Shown: positions 18,078 through 29,036 of the stretch, one piece after another | Layout of the letters: each line of letters starts with the position of its first letter | How positions within the stretch are numbered: the stretch's first letter is position 1 | Assembly: GCF_030161595.1 (NCBI RefSeq) | Contig: NZ_BSUM01000001.1 | Coordinates: 868,001-932,000, forward strand | Source of the DNA: Litorihabitans aurantiacus | GTDB lineage: Bacteria; Actinomycetota; Actinomycetes; Actinomycetales; Beutenbergiaceae | Length of the DNA: 64,000 nt | Direction: 5' to 3' | Notes under the pieces: generated by a model | Databases searched by the model: none | What the model saw: only the letters and a program-made list of their open reading frames with translations | What the model was told of the DNA's origin: nothing | Program-made: the position numbers and the translations under genes

Positions 18078-19879
18078 GGCGTGGTCCCCGTGGTGGTCGC
18101 GATCCCGGCGCGCGCGGGCGACAGGTCCAGGACGGCGTCGGCGCGGCCGAGCGCTCCGGTGTGGTGGGTCACGACGACGACGCTACGTCCCAGCGCCGTC
18201 AGGCCGAGCAGATCGGCCACGAGCGCGTCGGCCACGTCGTCGGGGAGGTGCTCGCCCGGTTCGTCCAGGAGGAGCAGCGGCGCGCGGCTGACGAGGGCGC
18301 GGGCCACGAGGAGCCGGCGCCGCTCACCGCCGGAGATCGTCTCCGGTGTGACGGCGGTGTCGAGGCCGTCCGGCAGCGACGCGACCCAGTCCTGCAACCC
18401 CACCTGCGCGAGGGCCTCCCGGGCCTGCTGCGCGGTCACGTCGCCGCGCGCCGCGCGCAGGTTCTCGAGCACCGTGGTGCTGAAGACGTGCGCGTCCTCG
18501 GTGGTCAGGGCGACGTGCGCGGTCCGCTCGGCCCCGCGCAGCTCGTGGGGCGTCGCGCCGTCGAGCGAGAGCCTCCCCGCGGCCGGGGGCAGCATGCCCG
18601 CCAGCGTGAGCAGCAGGGTCGTCTTGCCGACGCCGCTCGGACCGACGATCGCGAGGCTCGTGCCGGGGGCGACGTCGAGATCGAGGCCGTTCAGCACGGG
18701 GGAGCGGCCCGGCCACGCGCACACCAGGTCGCGGGCGTGCAGGCCGGGGGTGTCGACGGGGTGGGCGGGGCCGACCGCGCCGGCGTGATCGTCGGGGCCG
18801 ACCACCGCTGCCTCGTCGCGATGCGTGGCCGGGTTCGAGGACGAGCGCTCGTCGACCCCGGGCGTCGCCTCGCGCGCGACGGCCGCTGCCGGACCGACCG
18901 GCGCCCCCGCGTCCGCCAGCAGCGCCGTGATCCGGCGCGCCGCGGCAGCCGACCGGTGCAGCTGGGTCACGGCCGCCGGGAGCGCCGCCGTCGCCTCGAA
19001 CGCCGCCAGCGGCAGCAGCACCACGACGCCGAGCTCGGTGGCGGCCAGGTCGCCCCGCAGCAGCGCGGGCACCGCCACCAGCAGGGTGCCGATCACGCTC
19101 GCACCCGTCGCGGCGACGGCCAGCGCCGCCGACGCGGCCAGCGGACGGGCGGCGGCGCGCTCCGCCTCACCCGTGCGCGCGTGCGCGGCCGCGAGCGCGG
19201 CGTTCGCGTGCGTGCGTCCGCCGGACAGCGCCAGCTCGGCCGCGCGTGAGACGAGCTCCTCGCTCGCCGTCGCGACGTCGCTGCGCGCCGCGACGCGCTC
19301 GCTCTCCGCGGCGGCGTCCCCGCGCGCGGCGAGCAGCGGCACCACCAGCGCGCTCACGGCCAGGCACGCCAGCAGCACGAGCGCCGATGCGGGGTGGAAC
19401 AGGGCGACGGCGAGCACCGACCCCAGCGAGACCACCAGCGCCACCCCGGCCGGTACGAGGGCGCGCACGACGACGTCGCCCACGTCGTCGACGTCGGCAC
19501 CGGTGCGCGCCGCGACGTCGCCCCGCCGCAGCCCGGCCAGCGACTCGGTGCGCCCGCGGGCGAGCCGCTCGTAGACCTCCGTGCGGAGGTTGACGACGCC
19601 GCGGAGCGCGACGTCGTGCGACGCGAGCCGGTCCAGGTAGCGCGAGAGGCCGCGCACGATCCCGAAGGTGCGGACGCCGACGGCGGCCACGTTGAGGAAC
19701 ATCACCGGCGGGGCCTGCGAGGCGCGCACGATCAGCCACGCCGCGACGCCGGCGAGCGCGACCGAGGCGCCGAGCGTGAGCGAGCCGAGGGCGACGGCGC
19801 GCGCCACCAGCGCGCGCCGCAGCCCGAGCAGGGGCAGCACGGCGCGCACGTCGCGGAGGTCCTCGCGCAGCGCGCTCAT
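18074..19879 (-). CDS. cydC: Thiol reductant ABC exporter subunit CydC
   Basis: Half-transporter (membrane plus ATPase) of the CydDC exporter of glutathione/cysteine-type reductants, required to assemble cytochrome bd. 601 residues. About six transmembrane segments lie in residues 20-320; the ATPase has Walker A VGPSGVGKTT, signature ISGGERRRLLVARAL, Walker B LLLLDEPGEHL and H-loop VTHHTG. A disordered linker (EATPGVDERSSSNPATH) joins the domains. Overlaps cydD upstream and the kinase downstream by 4 nt each. Confidence 0.93.
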   Translation of the reverse strand: MSALREDLRDVRAVLPLLGLRRALVARAVALGSLTLGASVALAGVAAWLIVRASQAPPVMFLNVAAVGVRTFGIVRGLSRYLDRLASHDVALRGVVNLRTEVYERLARGRTESLAGLRRGDVAARTGADVDDVGDVVVRALVPAGVALVVSLGSVLAVALFHPASALVLLACLAVSALVVPLLAARGDAAAESERVAARSDVATASEELVSRAAELALSGGRTHANAALAAAHARTGEAERAAARPLAASAALAVAATGASVIGTLLVAVPALLRGDLAATELGVVVLLPLAAFEATAALPAAVTQLHRSAAAARRITALLADAGAPVGPAAAVAREATPGVDERSSSNPATHRDEAAVVGPDDHAGAVGPAHPVDTPGLHARDLVCAWPGRSPVLNGLDLDVAPGTSLAIVGPSGVGKTTLLLTLAGMLPPAAGRLSLDGATPHELRGAERTAHVALTTEDAHVFSTTVLENLRAARGDVTAQQAREALAQVGLQDWVASLPDGLDTAVTPETISGGERRRLLVARALVSRAPLLLLDEPGEHLPDDVADALVADLLGLTALGRSVVVVTHHTGALGRADAVLDLSPARAGIATTTGTTP

Positions 19880-21719
19880 GCGGGTCGTCCCGTCGTGCCG
19901 GCGCGCGCCTCGTCGCCCTCGAGGACGCGTGTCGGCGCGGAGCCCCGGGTCGGCTCGGCGAGCTCCGCGGACCCGGGTCGTCCGTCGACACGGGTGCGCT
20001 CGGGGTGCACGGCGTCGGTCTCGGCGTCCTCGGTGGGCCGGTCGAGAGCGAGCGTGTGCACGGACACCACGTCGTCGGCCGCCGCGAGCATCGCGGGCCG
20101 GTGGGCGATGACCACGACGGCGGCGCCCGCGTCCGCCAGCGCGCGCACGGCGGCCACGACGGCGCGCTCGTCGTCGGCCGACAGGTGTGCCGTCGGCTCG
20201 TCCAGCACCACGAGCCGGGAACCGCGCAGCAGCGCCCGCGTGAGCTCGAGCCGCTGCGTCTGACCGACCGACAGCCCGGAGGACAGGCCGCCGGAGCCGC
20301 TCGCGAGCGGCGTGTCCCACCCGAGGGGAGCGAGGCGACGACCGCCAGGAGGCCGGTGGCGGCCGCGGCCGCGTCGCGCGCCCGTACGTCGTCGTCGCCG
20401 TCGTCGTCCCCACCCGCGACGTGGCTCGCGATCGTGCCACCCGTGGTGTGCCCGCGCTGCGGCACCCACGCCGCCTGCGCCCACCAGCCACCCTCGCCCT
20501 GCGTCCGCACCTCGGCGAGGTCGGTGGCTCCGCCGTCGTGCTCGAGCGTGATCGTGCCGACGTCCAGGGGCTGCAGCCGCAGCAGCGCCATCGCGGCGGT
20601 GGTCTTGCCGGCGCCGCTGGCACCGGCCAGGGCCGTCACGCGGCCGGGTTCGATCGTGGCGGTGAGGTCGCCCGGCGCGAGGTAGCCGCGCCCGCCCGCG
20701 CGCACACCGGCGCCGGTCACGCGGATGCGTCGCCAGGCCGGGACGGCGGTGTCGCCGCCCGCGGGCAGCGGCTCCTCGAGCACCGCGAACGTGCGCTGCG
20801 CGGCGGTGAGGCCGTTGGTCGAGGCGTGGAACTGCGCCCCGACGGCGCGCAGCGGCAGGTAGATCTCCGGCGCGAGGATCAGCACGGCGAGGCCGGTGGT
20901 GAGGTCGATGTGCCCGTACACCAGGCGCATGCCCACCTCGACGGCCACCAGCGCGACGGCGAGCGAGGCCAACAGCTCCAGCACGGCGCCCGAGAGGAAC
21001 GCCACCCGCAGCGTCTGCATCGTCGTGCGCCGGTAGCCCTCCCCGAGCTGCCGCACGCGGCGCCCCGGACCGATCTCCCGCCCGAGCGCGCGGAGCGTGG
21101 TCAGGCCGGCGAGCAGGTCGAGCAGCTGCGCCCCCTGCCGCGTCAGCGCCTCGAGGCGCTCGGCGGCGTAGTTGCGGGTGGTGACGCCCACCAGCCACAT
21201 GAACAGGGGCACGAGCGGGAGCGTGACGGCGATGACCGCACCCGAGATCGGGTCCAGCCAGAGCACGACGGCGAGCGCGACCGGCGTGAGGATCGCGGCC
21301 AGCAGGAGCTGGGGCAGGTAGCCGGCGACGTAGGGCACGAGGTCGTCGAGCCCCCGGGTCGCGAGCACCGTGACCTCCTCGCCGCGCGCGGCGCGCCAGC
21401 GGTGCGGCATCGCACCCGCGTGGCGCAGCAGCGCGGTGCGCATCTCGCCGACGACCGCCACGGCGGCGCGCTGCCCCAGGCGCTCGCGGAGCCACGTCAG
21501 GCCGGCGCGCACCGCGACGGCGGCCGCCAGCAGCCCAATCGCCGGCGCCACCCCGGCCAGGTCGGCGCGGCCCTGGACCACCGGTGCCAGCGCGTGCGCG
21601 ATCGCGAACGCCGCCACCAGGACCGCCAGGGTGGCCCCGAGCTGCAGCAGCGCGGCGAGCACGACGAACGTGCGCGCCGATCGCGCGTGCCGCAGCAGGC
21701 GGGGGTCGAGGGGCTTCAC
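19876..21719 (-). CDS. cydD: Thiol reductant ABC exporter subunit CydD, one frame break
   Basis: Partner half-transporter of CydC, about 614 residues. Starts MKPLDPRLLRHARSART; the transmembrane domain carries GEEVTVLATRGLDDLVPYVAGYLPQL, typical of CydD, and the ATPase has Walker A AGASGAGKTT, a signature region LSVGQTQRLELTRALL and Walker B LVVLDEPTAHLS. The ABC signature is LSVGQ rather than LSGGQ. Frame breaks at the G run 20325-20328 (between VVASLP and LGWDTPLA); one base missing. The C-terminal 45 residues are extra and low in complexity. Overlaps cydB and cydC. Confidence 0.93.
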
Positions 21720-22761
21720 GGGGTCGGCTGGTCCTTCGTCGCCGCGGACGCCACCGCGAGCTCGCTCGGCGACGGCGGGATCTGCTCGCGCCGAAGGCGC
21801 CGGCTGAAGACCTTGAACGTCCAGCCCTGGTACAGCAGCACGACCGGGACGAGGATCAGCGCCACCCACGACATGATCGTGAGCGAGTAGGCGCCCGCGC
21901 TGGCGTTCGCGATCGTCAGCGACTCCGCCGGGTCGGTGGCGGGCATCACGGCGGGGAAGATCGAGCCGAACACCAGCACCACGACGGCGGCGATCGCCAC
22001 GGCGTTGGCGGTGAAGGCCCACCCCTCGCGTCGGGCCCGCGCCGCTACGACGACTCCGGCGAGCGCGACGACGACGATCGCCACGACCCCCACGTCCAGC
22101 CCTGGCGGGCGTGCGCGGCCTGCGCCCACACGGCCCAGACCACGGTGACCAGCGCGCTCGGCACCGCCAGGCGCGGGGCGAGTGCCATCGCACGCCGCTG
22201 GTAGTCGCCCGCCGTCTTCAGGGCGAGGAAGACGGCACCGTGCGTGAGGAACAGCGACAGCGTGACCAGGCCGCCGAGCAGCGCGAACGGGTCGAAGATC
22301 GCGGCGAGCCCGCCCACGTACTGCATGTCGGAGATCTCGACCCCGCGCACCAGGTTCGCGAAGATCACGCCCCACAGGAACGCGGGCACCCACGAGCCGA
22401 TCTCGATGCAGCGGTCCCACGTCTCGCGCCAGCGCGGCGTGTCGACCTTGTGGCGGTACTCGAACGAGACCCCGCGCACGATGAGCGCCAGCAGGATCGC
22501 CAGCAGCGGGACGTAGAAGCCCGACAGCAGCGTCGCGTACCAGTGCGGGAACGCGGCGAACGTGGCGCCGACGGCCGTGATGACCCACACCTCGTTGCCG
22601 TCCCAGATCGGGCCGATGGTGTTGATCGCGAGCCGGCGGTCGGTGTTGTCGCGGCCGAGCGGCCGCATGAGCATGCCGACGCCGAAGTCGAAGCCCTCCA
22701 GGACGAGGTAACCCGTCCACAGGATCGCGATGAGCAGGAACCAGAGCGTTGCGAGATCCAC
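21716..22761 (-). CDS. cydB: Cytochrome bd ubiquinol/menaquinol oxidase subunit II, one frame break
   Basis: Integral membrane subunit of the high-affinity quinol oxidase, about 348 residues with eight or nine helices. The start is typical: LATLWFLLIAILWTGYLVLEGFDFGVGML; IGPIWDGNEVWVITAVGATFAAFP is the most conserved segment. Frame breaks at the C run 22100-22102; one base restores it to the C-terminus. It starts 15 nt after the cydA stop and overlaps cydD by 4 nt. Confidence 0.95.
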
Positions 22762-22776
22762 GTGATGCCTCCGTGC

Positions 22777-24341
22777 TCAGTAGGCGAAGTCGAGGTGCTG
22801 GACGGTGCTCGCGTCCCCGGCGCCGCGGCGGGGGTGCCGTCGCCGTCGTCGTCGGACCCGTCGGTCGAGTTGCCGTCGCCGTCGGACGCGGCCGCCGGGG
22901 CGGGGTCGGGCACGCCGGCCAGGACGTCCTTGCGCAGCAGGCGGAACCACACGACGGCGAGCGCGCCGTAGATGAGCGTGAACGCCACCAGCGACAGCAT
23001 CACGGTGGAGGCGGAGACCACGGTCGAGACGCCGTCGGCGGTGCGCAGCCGGATGTCGAGGTCGCCGTCGGCGCCGATGTTGGGTACGACCACCCACGGC
23101 TGACGGCCCATCTCGGTGAAGATCCAGCCGAACATGTTCGCCAGGAACGGCATGGGCAGCGACAGCAGGCACAGCCGCGAGAACCACCGGCTCTGCGTCA
23201 CCCGGCCGCGGCGCAGCGTCCACAGGGCCACGACGGCGAGCGCGCCGGAGAACACCGCGAACCCGATCATCAGGCGGAAGGACCAGTAGCTGATCATCAG
23301 GTTGGGGATGTACTGCATGTCGTCGCCGTACTCGCCGGCGAACTCGGCCGCGAAGGACTCCTGGACGTCGTTCGTGCCGGGCACGAAGCTCTCCGGACCG
23401 CTGAAGCTGCCGGTGGCCAGGAACGAGGTCAGCCCGGGCACCGAGAGGACGTGGATCAGGTCGTCGCACGCGTCCGGATCGCCGATCGTGCCGTTGATGT
23501 CGCCCAGCGTGAGCAGCGAGAACGGTGCAGCCTCCTGGCCCACGCACAGCGACTCGGCCGCCGACATCTTGCCGGGCTGCTGCTCGTACATGATCTTCGC
23601 CTGGTGGTCGCCGGTGATCGCGAGGCCGATGCCGGAGACGACGATCGCGATCAGGCCGACGTACGCGGCCGGCCGGTAGATCGTGCGAGCCTTGTCCACC
23701 TCCCCGGCGCGGACCGACCGGACGATCCACCAGCCCGCGACGCCGGCGACGAACGTGCCGCCCACGAGCCAGGCGGCGGTGATGACGTGCGGGAAGGCGG
23801 CGATCGTCGTCGGGTTGGTCAGGACGGCGCCGATGTCGGTGAGCTGGGCGCGGCCGAGCTCCGCGTTCCACTCGGCGCCGACCGGGTGCTGCATGAACGA
23901 GTTCGCCGCGAGGATGAAGTACGCCGACGCCGTCGTCGAGAGCGCGACCATCCAGATGCACAGCAGGTGCACGCGCCGCGAGAGCTTCTCCCACCCGAAG
24001 ATCCACAGGCCGAGGAACGTCGACTCCACGAAGAACGCCGCCAGCGCCTCCATGGCGAGCGGGGCGCCGAAGACGTCCCCGACGAACCGGCTGTACTCGC
24101 TCCAGTTCATCCCGAACTGGAACTCCTGCACGATGCCGGTGACGACGCCGATGGCGAAGTTGACGAGCAGGAGCTTGCCGAAGAACTTGGTGATCCGCAG
24201 CCAGCGCTCGTCGTTCGTCCGGTGCCAGATCGTCTGCATGATCGCCACGAGGGTGGCCAGGCCGATCGTCAGCGGGACGAAGACGAAGTGGTAGACGGTC
24301 GTGATGCCGAACTGCCAGCGGGCGAGGTCGAGCTCTTCCAT
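22777..24341 (-). CDS. cydA: Cytochrome bd oxidase subunit I, one frame break near the end
   Basis: Haem-bearing catalytic subunit reducing oxygen to water with electrons from menaquinol; about 521 residues. Visible signatures: ELDLARWQFGITTVYHFVFVPLT (His ligand of haem b595), GIVQEFQFGMNW, FVESTFLGLWIFGW, the quinol-binding GDHQAKIM loop, WSFRLMIGF with the Met ligand of b558 and GRQPWVV. The Q loop is of the short type usual in Gram-positives. A Ser/Asp/Gly-rich C-terminal tail follows; frame is lost in it at the C run 22815-22818, and one base gives the end STVQHLDFAY. ATG at 24341 has CAGGAG upstream. Confidence 0.95.
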
Positions 24342-24785
24342 GGGTCTCCTGCCGGTGCGTGCACGCGGCCCCGCACGTCCGGCGGACGCCGGTGGGTGAC
24401 TTCGCGTCATCGGGGCCGCAGCCAACGTAGGTGCGTGGCCCGGTCCGGGCGGGGGACCTTGGTCCCGACGGCGACGTGGGGTGCGTCATGGGCGGTGCGG
24501 CTCGCCGGGGTGGGGTGCCCCCGCCGTCGAGGCCCGCTGTGCGATACTTGCGACGGCCACGAGGGTTACACCGACCTCCGGTCCGACGACGGCTCCGCCC
24601 CGCGGATCGCCTCGCACCGCCGCTGGAACCACGGTGGCGTCGTGCGGCGACGAGGGTGTCGTGCAGACGACGTCGGCCCCGCCTGGGGCGACACAGACTT
24701 CCGGTGCGGGATCGCTCCCGCACCGATCGACACGGCACGGGTCGATGCACCGGTGTAGGCGCGACCCGTGAGCATGGAGCCACGC
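24342..24785. promoter_or_regulatory. Divergent control region of cydA and rne
   Basis: 444 nt without a gene. Toward cydA it has TACGTT (minus strand, 24424-24429) as a possible -10, a palindrome GCCCGGTCCGGGC at 24438-24450, a DosR-like box at 24450-24469 and TGAC-N5-GTCA at 24397-24409. Toward rne, GATACT near 24543 is a possible -10, which would give RNase E a leader of more than 200 nt. Confidence 0.55.
24450..24469. promoter_or_regulatory. DosR/DevR-box-like palindrome upstream of cydA
   Basis: The core 24453-24466 reads GGGACCTTGGTCCC, perfect 6-bp arms. Against the published 20-bp DosR consensus TTSGGGACTWWAGTCCCSAA the stretch matches 15 of 20 positions, including both GGGAC/GTCCC half sites. 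Its centre lies about 42 nt upstream of the transcription start implied by the minus-strand TACGTT, the usual position for an activator. Confidence 0.6.
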
Positions 24786-27700
24786 ATGGCCCTCGATAAC
24801 GAGACCACCACCGGCAGCGAGACCCAGGACGGGGCGTCGACGCCGAAGCGCCGCGCCCCCCGCCGCGCCACTCGCGGCGTCGTCACGACGCCCAAGACCA
24901 CGCCCGTCGAGCCGACCGAGGCCGCTGCGCCCGCGGAGTCCGGCGCCGACGCCGTCGCCGCGACGCCGACCACCTCCGCCACGGACGTGGCGTCCTCGCC
25001 GCCCGCCGCGGCAGCCGAGCCGGCGGCCCCCGCGAAGGCGCCGCGCAAGCGTGCGCCGCGCCGGGCGACCTCGACCTCGGTGGTCACCCCCGAGCCGGCC
25101 GGCGACACCGCCGCCGACACCCCCGCCGCCGACACCACCGCCGCCGACACCACCTCAGCCGACACGGGTGCGGCGGACACCGCCCCGGAGACGGGTGGGT
25201 CGAAGGCTCGCAGCGCGAAGTCCGGCACGACGAAGTCCGGCACGACGAAGGCCGGTGCGACGAAGTCCGACACCGCGAAGTCCGACACCGCGAAGGCCCG
25301 CGCCTCCAGGTCCGGCACCGCCAGGACGCGCGCCGCCGAGGCGTCCGCTGCCGCGGCAGCCGCCGTCGAGGCCGGGGCTGACGAGCGCGCCGCCGGCGCC
25401 GACGTGACCGGTGACGCCGTCGACGCGGCCGCCGAGGGCATCGCGCCCGCCGCGCCGGCTCGTACCCGCGCGCCCCGCAAGTCGCGGGCGAAGGCTGCCG
25501 TGGCCCCGGAGGACGTCTCGCCGACTCCGGCGACCACCGACGACGGCGACGCGACCCCGTCCGCAGACGGGACCACCCCGGCGGCGGACGAGAAGGGCGC
25601 CGCGTCCGAGGCGACGGCCACCAAGCCGCGGCGGTCGCGCGCGAAGAAGGCCGTCGCTCCGGCGCCCGAGCCTCAGCCCGAGGAGGACGCCGCTGACGAG
25701 ACCGAGGCTGACAAGACCGCCGCCGAGCAGACCGACGCCGAGGAGATCGTCGAGGGCGACGCCACCGAGGCCGCCGCGGAGGCGGAGGACGCCGCCGACG
25801 AGCCCGCGTCGTTCGCACCCTCGCTGAGCCCGTTCTCGGCGGCACGGTCCACCCCGGCTCCCGAGCGCGACCCCGAGCAGCGTATCGACGTGCTCGCCGC
25901 CTTCGGCCTCGGGACGCCCGCGCCGGCGTCCTCGCGCCGTCGTGGTTCCGCGCGAGGCGCGTCCGCGGACCAGACGGCCGACGCCACGGCTGCCGACACC
26001 ACGACCACCGACACCGCGGGTGCTGACGCGGTGACTACCGCGACCCCCGACGCGGCCGACACGGACCAGGCACCGTCCTCGGGGCGTGGCCGCCGCGGCG
26101 GCTCGCGCCGGTCCCGGTCCGGCGCCGGCGCGGGCGAGTCCCGCACGGAGGCCGCGTCCGACGTCGCCGCCGCGACCGGCGCGTCGCAGGAGGGCGCCCC
26201 GACGCAGGACGAGGAGGGTGAGGCGCCCCGCCTTCCCGCCGCCGCCCTGCTGTTCCAGCCGCCCGCCGCGCGCCGCCGTCGCCGTCGCACCGACGACGAG
26301 ACCACCGGGTCCGCCGAGGGCGCGCCGACCGGTGAGGACGCCCCCGCGGACGAGGCCCCGGCCGAGGACGAGGCCGCCGCACCGCGGTCGCGCGGACGCC
26401 GCGGTTCGCGCCGCAGCAGCCGTCAGCAGGGCGAGCCCACCGCCGAGCAGGGCGGCGCCACGGACGACACCGGCGCCGACGGCTCCGGTCGCGGCCGCTC
26501 GGACGGCGCGCGCGAGGCCGACGGCGCGGACACCGAGGGCGACCTCGCCGAGGGCGTCGAGCCGGACGAGGTCGACGAGACCGACGGCAGCGGCAACGAG
26601 GACGCGGGCGAGGGCGGCGGCCGTCGCCGTCGCCGCCGTGGCGGTCGTGGTCGCAAGCGCCCCTCGGGCGAGAACGCGGGCGACGACGAGCGCTCCGGCG
26701 CCGGGTCGGACGACGCGGACAGCTCCGACGTCCCCGACGCCTCGGACTCCTCCGACGCCTCCGACCACTCGGACGACGGCGACGACGAGTCGGGCGGTTC
26801 GCGCCGCCGTCGCCGTCGCCGCGGTCGCCGTGGGGACGACGGCGGGTCGAGCGCCCAGGGCGGCGCCGGTGGCTCAGCCGGCTCGGGCTCCTCGCGCGCC
26901 CGCGACGAGGTCACCGCGCTCAAGGGCTCCACGCGGCTCGAGGCCAAGCGCCTGCGCCGCCGCGAGGGCCGGGACGCGGGACGCCGTCGCCAGATCATCA
27001 GCGAGGCGGAGTTCCTCGCGCGCCGCGAGAGCGTCAAGCGCGACATGGTCGTGCGCGAGCGCGGTGGGATGACGCAGATCGCCGTGCTCGAGGACGGCGT
27101 GCTCGTGGAGCACTACGTCGCCGCGGAGAAGCAGACCTCGATGGTCGGCAACGTCTACCTCGGCCGCGTGCAGAACGTGCTGCCGAGCATGGAGGCCGCG
27201 TTCGTCGACCTCGGCAAGGGGCGCAACGCCGTCCTGTACGCCGGCGAGGTCAACTGGGAGGCGGCCGGACTCGACGGGCAGCCCCGTCGCATCGAGCAGG
27301 CCCTGAAGTCGGGCGACCAGGTGCTCGTGCAGGTGACGAAGGACCCGATCGGGCACAAGGGCGCCCGCCTGACGGCCCAGATCACGCTCGCCGGCCGCTA
27401 CCTGGTGCTCGTGCCGAGCGGCGCGATGACCGGGATCTCGCGCAAGCTGCCCGAGAACGAGCGCACGCGCCTGAAGAAGCTCCTCAAGGAGATCGTCCCG
27501 GCCGGTCAGGGCGTCATCGTGCGCACCGCCGCCGAGGGTGCGAGCGAGGAGGAGCTGCGCCGCGACGTCGAGCGCCTCACCTCGGAGTGGGCCGACATCT
27601 CGGCGCGTTCGACCGGGAAGAAGCCGACGGCGCCCGCGCTGCTGAAGGGTGAGCCCGAGCTGGCCCTGCGCGTGGTGCGCGACGTGTTCAACGAGGACTT

Positions 27701-28816
27701 CTCCACCCTCACCGTGGCCGGCGACGGCGCGTGGGAGACCATCTCGGGCTACGTCACCTCGGTGGCGCCCGACCTCGCCGAGCGCCTGCACCACTGGTCC
27801 GGTGGCGAGGACGTCTTCGCCGCGTCCCGCGTGGACGAGCAGCTCGCCAAGGGGATGGACCGCAAGGTCTGGCTGCCCTCGGGCGGGTCCCTCGTGATCG
27901 ACCGGACCGAGGCGATGACCGTCGTCGACGTCAACACCGGCAAGTTCACCGGGTCCGGCGGCACGCTCGAGGAGACCGTCACGCGCAACAACCTCGAGGC
28001 GGCCGAGGAGATCGTGCGCCAGCTCCGGCTGCGCGACATCGGCGGCATCATCGTCGTCGACTTCATCGACATGGTGCTCGAGTCCAACCGCGACCTCGTG
28101 CTGCGCCGTCTCATCGAGTGCCTCGGGCGCGACCGCACGCGGCACCAGGTCGCGGAGGTCACCTCGCTCGGGCTCGTGCAGATGACGCGCAAGCGTGTCG
28201 GTCAGGGCCTCGTCGAGGCGTTCTCGACGCCGTGCGAGCACTGCCACGGCCGCGGGTTCACGGTCGCGAGCACGCCGCACGAGCACGTCGCGGCGGACGA
28301 GGTCGAGCAGGAGGAGAACGACGGCGGGTCCTCGCGCTCCTCGCGCCGGCGCGGTCGCTCCAGCTCGAGCCGTTCCGGGACGCCCGCGGCGACGCCGGCG
28401 CCCGCGCCCGTCGAGGTCGACCCCGCGGCGCGCGAGGCCGTGAAGGCGACGCTGGCGCAGATCGCGGCGGCCGCCCAGCACGCGCACGAGCACGCCGACG
28501 AGCAGGCCGGGGAGCAGGCGGACGAGCCGACGAGCTCGGCTGCGGCAGCCGGTGGTGACGCCGCCGGTAACGAGGTGGCCGGTGACGAGGCGACTCCGAT
28601 CGAGCAGACCGAGGCCGGGCCGGCCGCGTTCTCACCCGACGACGCCGCGCCGACCGACGACCCGGCCGAGGTCAGCGTCGAGGTCCCCGCCGACGCACCG
28701 CTGGACGTCGCGTCCGAGGGGAGGTCGACGCCGAGGCCGCCGAGATCGTCGAGCCGGCCGAGAGCGGAGCGAGCGCGGAGTCCGACGGCGACGCGGGCGC
28801 CGAGCCCACCCGCTGA
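24786..28816 (+). CDS. rne: Ribonuclease E/G, one frame break near the end
   Basis: Single-strand endoribonuclease of RNA decay and rRNA/tRNA maturation; about 1343 residues. Residues 1-700 are disordered, with alternating acidic and RRRRRR clusters and an internal TKSGTTKSGTTKAGATKSD repeat. The catalytic core starts near VKRDMVVRERGG: S1 domain GNVYLGRVQNVLPSMEAAFVD, catalytic aspartates in VVDVNTGKF and IVVDFIDM, and the Zn-link CEHCHGRGF. Another disordered tail follows. Frame is lost at the G run 28718-28721; one base gives the end AESDGDAGAEPTR. The ATG at 24786 is chosen for GGAG 6 nt upstream; GTG 24768 is possible. rplU-rpmA-obgE follow, as usual. Confidence 0.93.
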
Positions 28817-28840
28817 ACAGGGCGACACCGGACGTCACGA

Positions 28841-28878
28841 ACGCCCCGGCACCACGGCTGACCGTGGTGCCGGGGCGT
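28841..28878 (+). terminator. Terminator of rne
   Basis: Perfect 17-bp stem (28841-28857 with 28862-28878) and CTGA loop, 24 nt after the rne stop. GTCGTCGTC follows rather than a pure T run. Confidence 0.85.
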
Positions 28879-29036
28879 CGTCGTCCACGCCCACCGGCGT
28901 GTGTCGCGCGGGGACGGCGTGGTGGCCGTCGAGTGTCGCGCCGGTCCGGGTCCTGCCGTGCCGGCCGGGGAGCGCGTCGGCTCACGTGCGGCGTCGCGTC
29001 CCGTGTGCAGCCGGTCCGTGGACCGTCAGCGCCGCG
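28879..29036. other. Short intergenic region, nothing recognised
   Basis: 158 nt between the rne terminator and the end of the oppositely oriented membrane protein gene; no repeat, hairpin or frame stands out. Confidence 0.3.

Noticed and set aside
24397-24409. TGAC-N5-GTCA as a Rex or FNR site at cydA
   Set aside because: It matches neither the TTGTGAA-N4-TTCACAA nor the TTGAT-N4-ATCAA consensus; kept only as a note in the control region.
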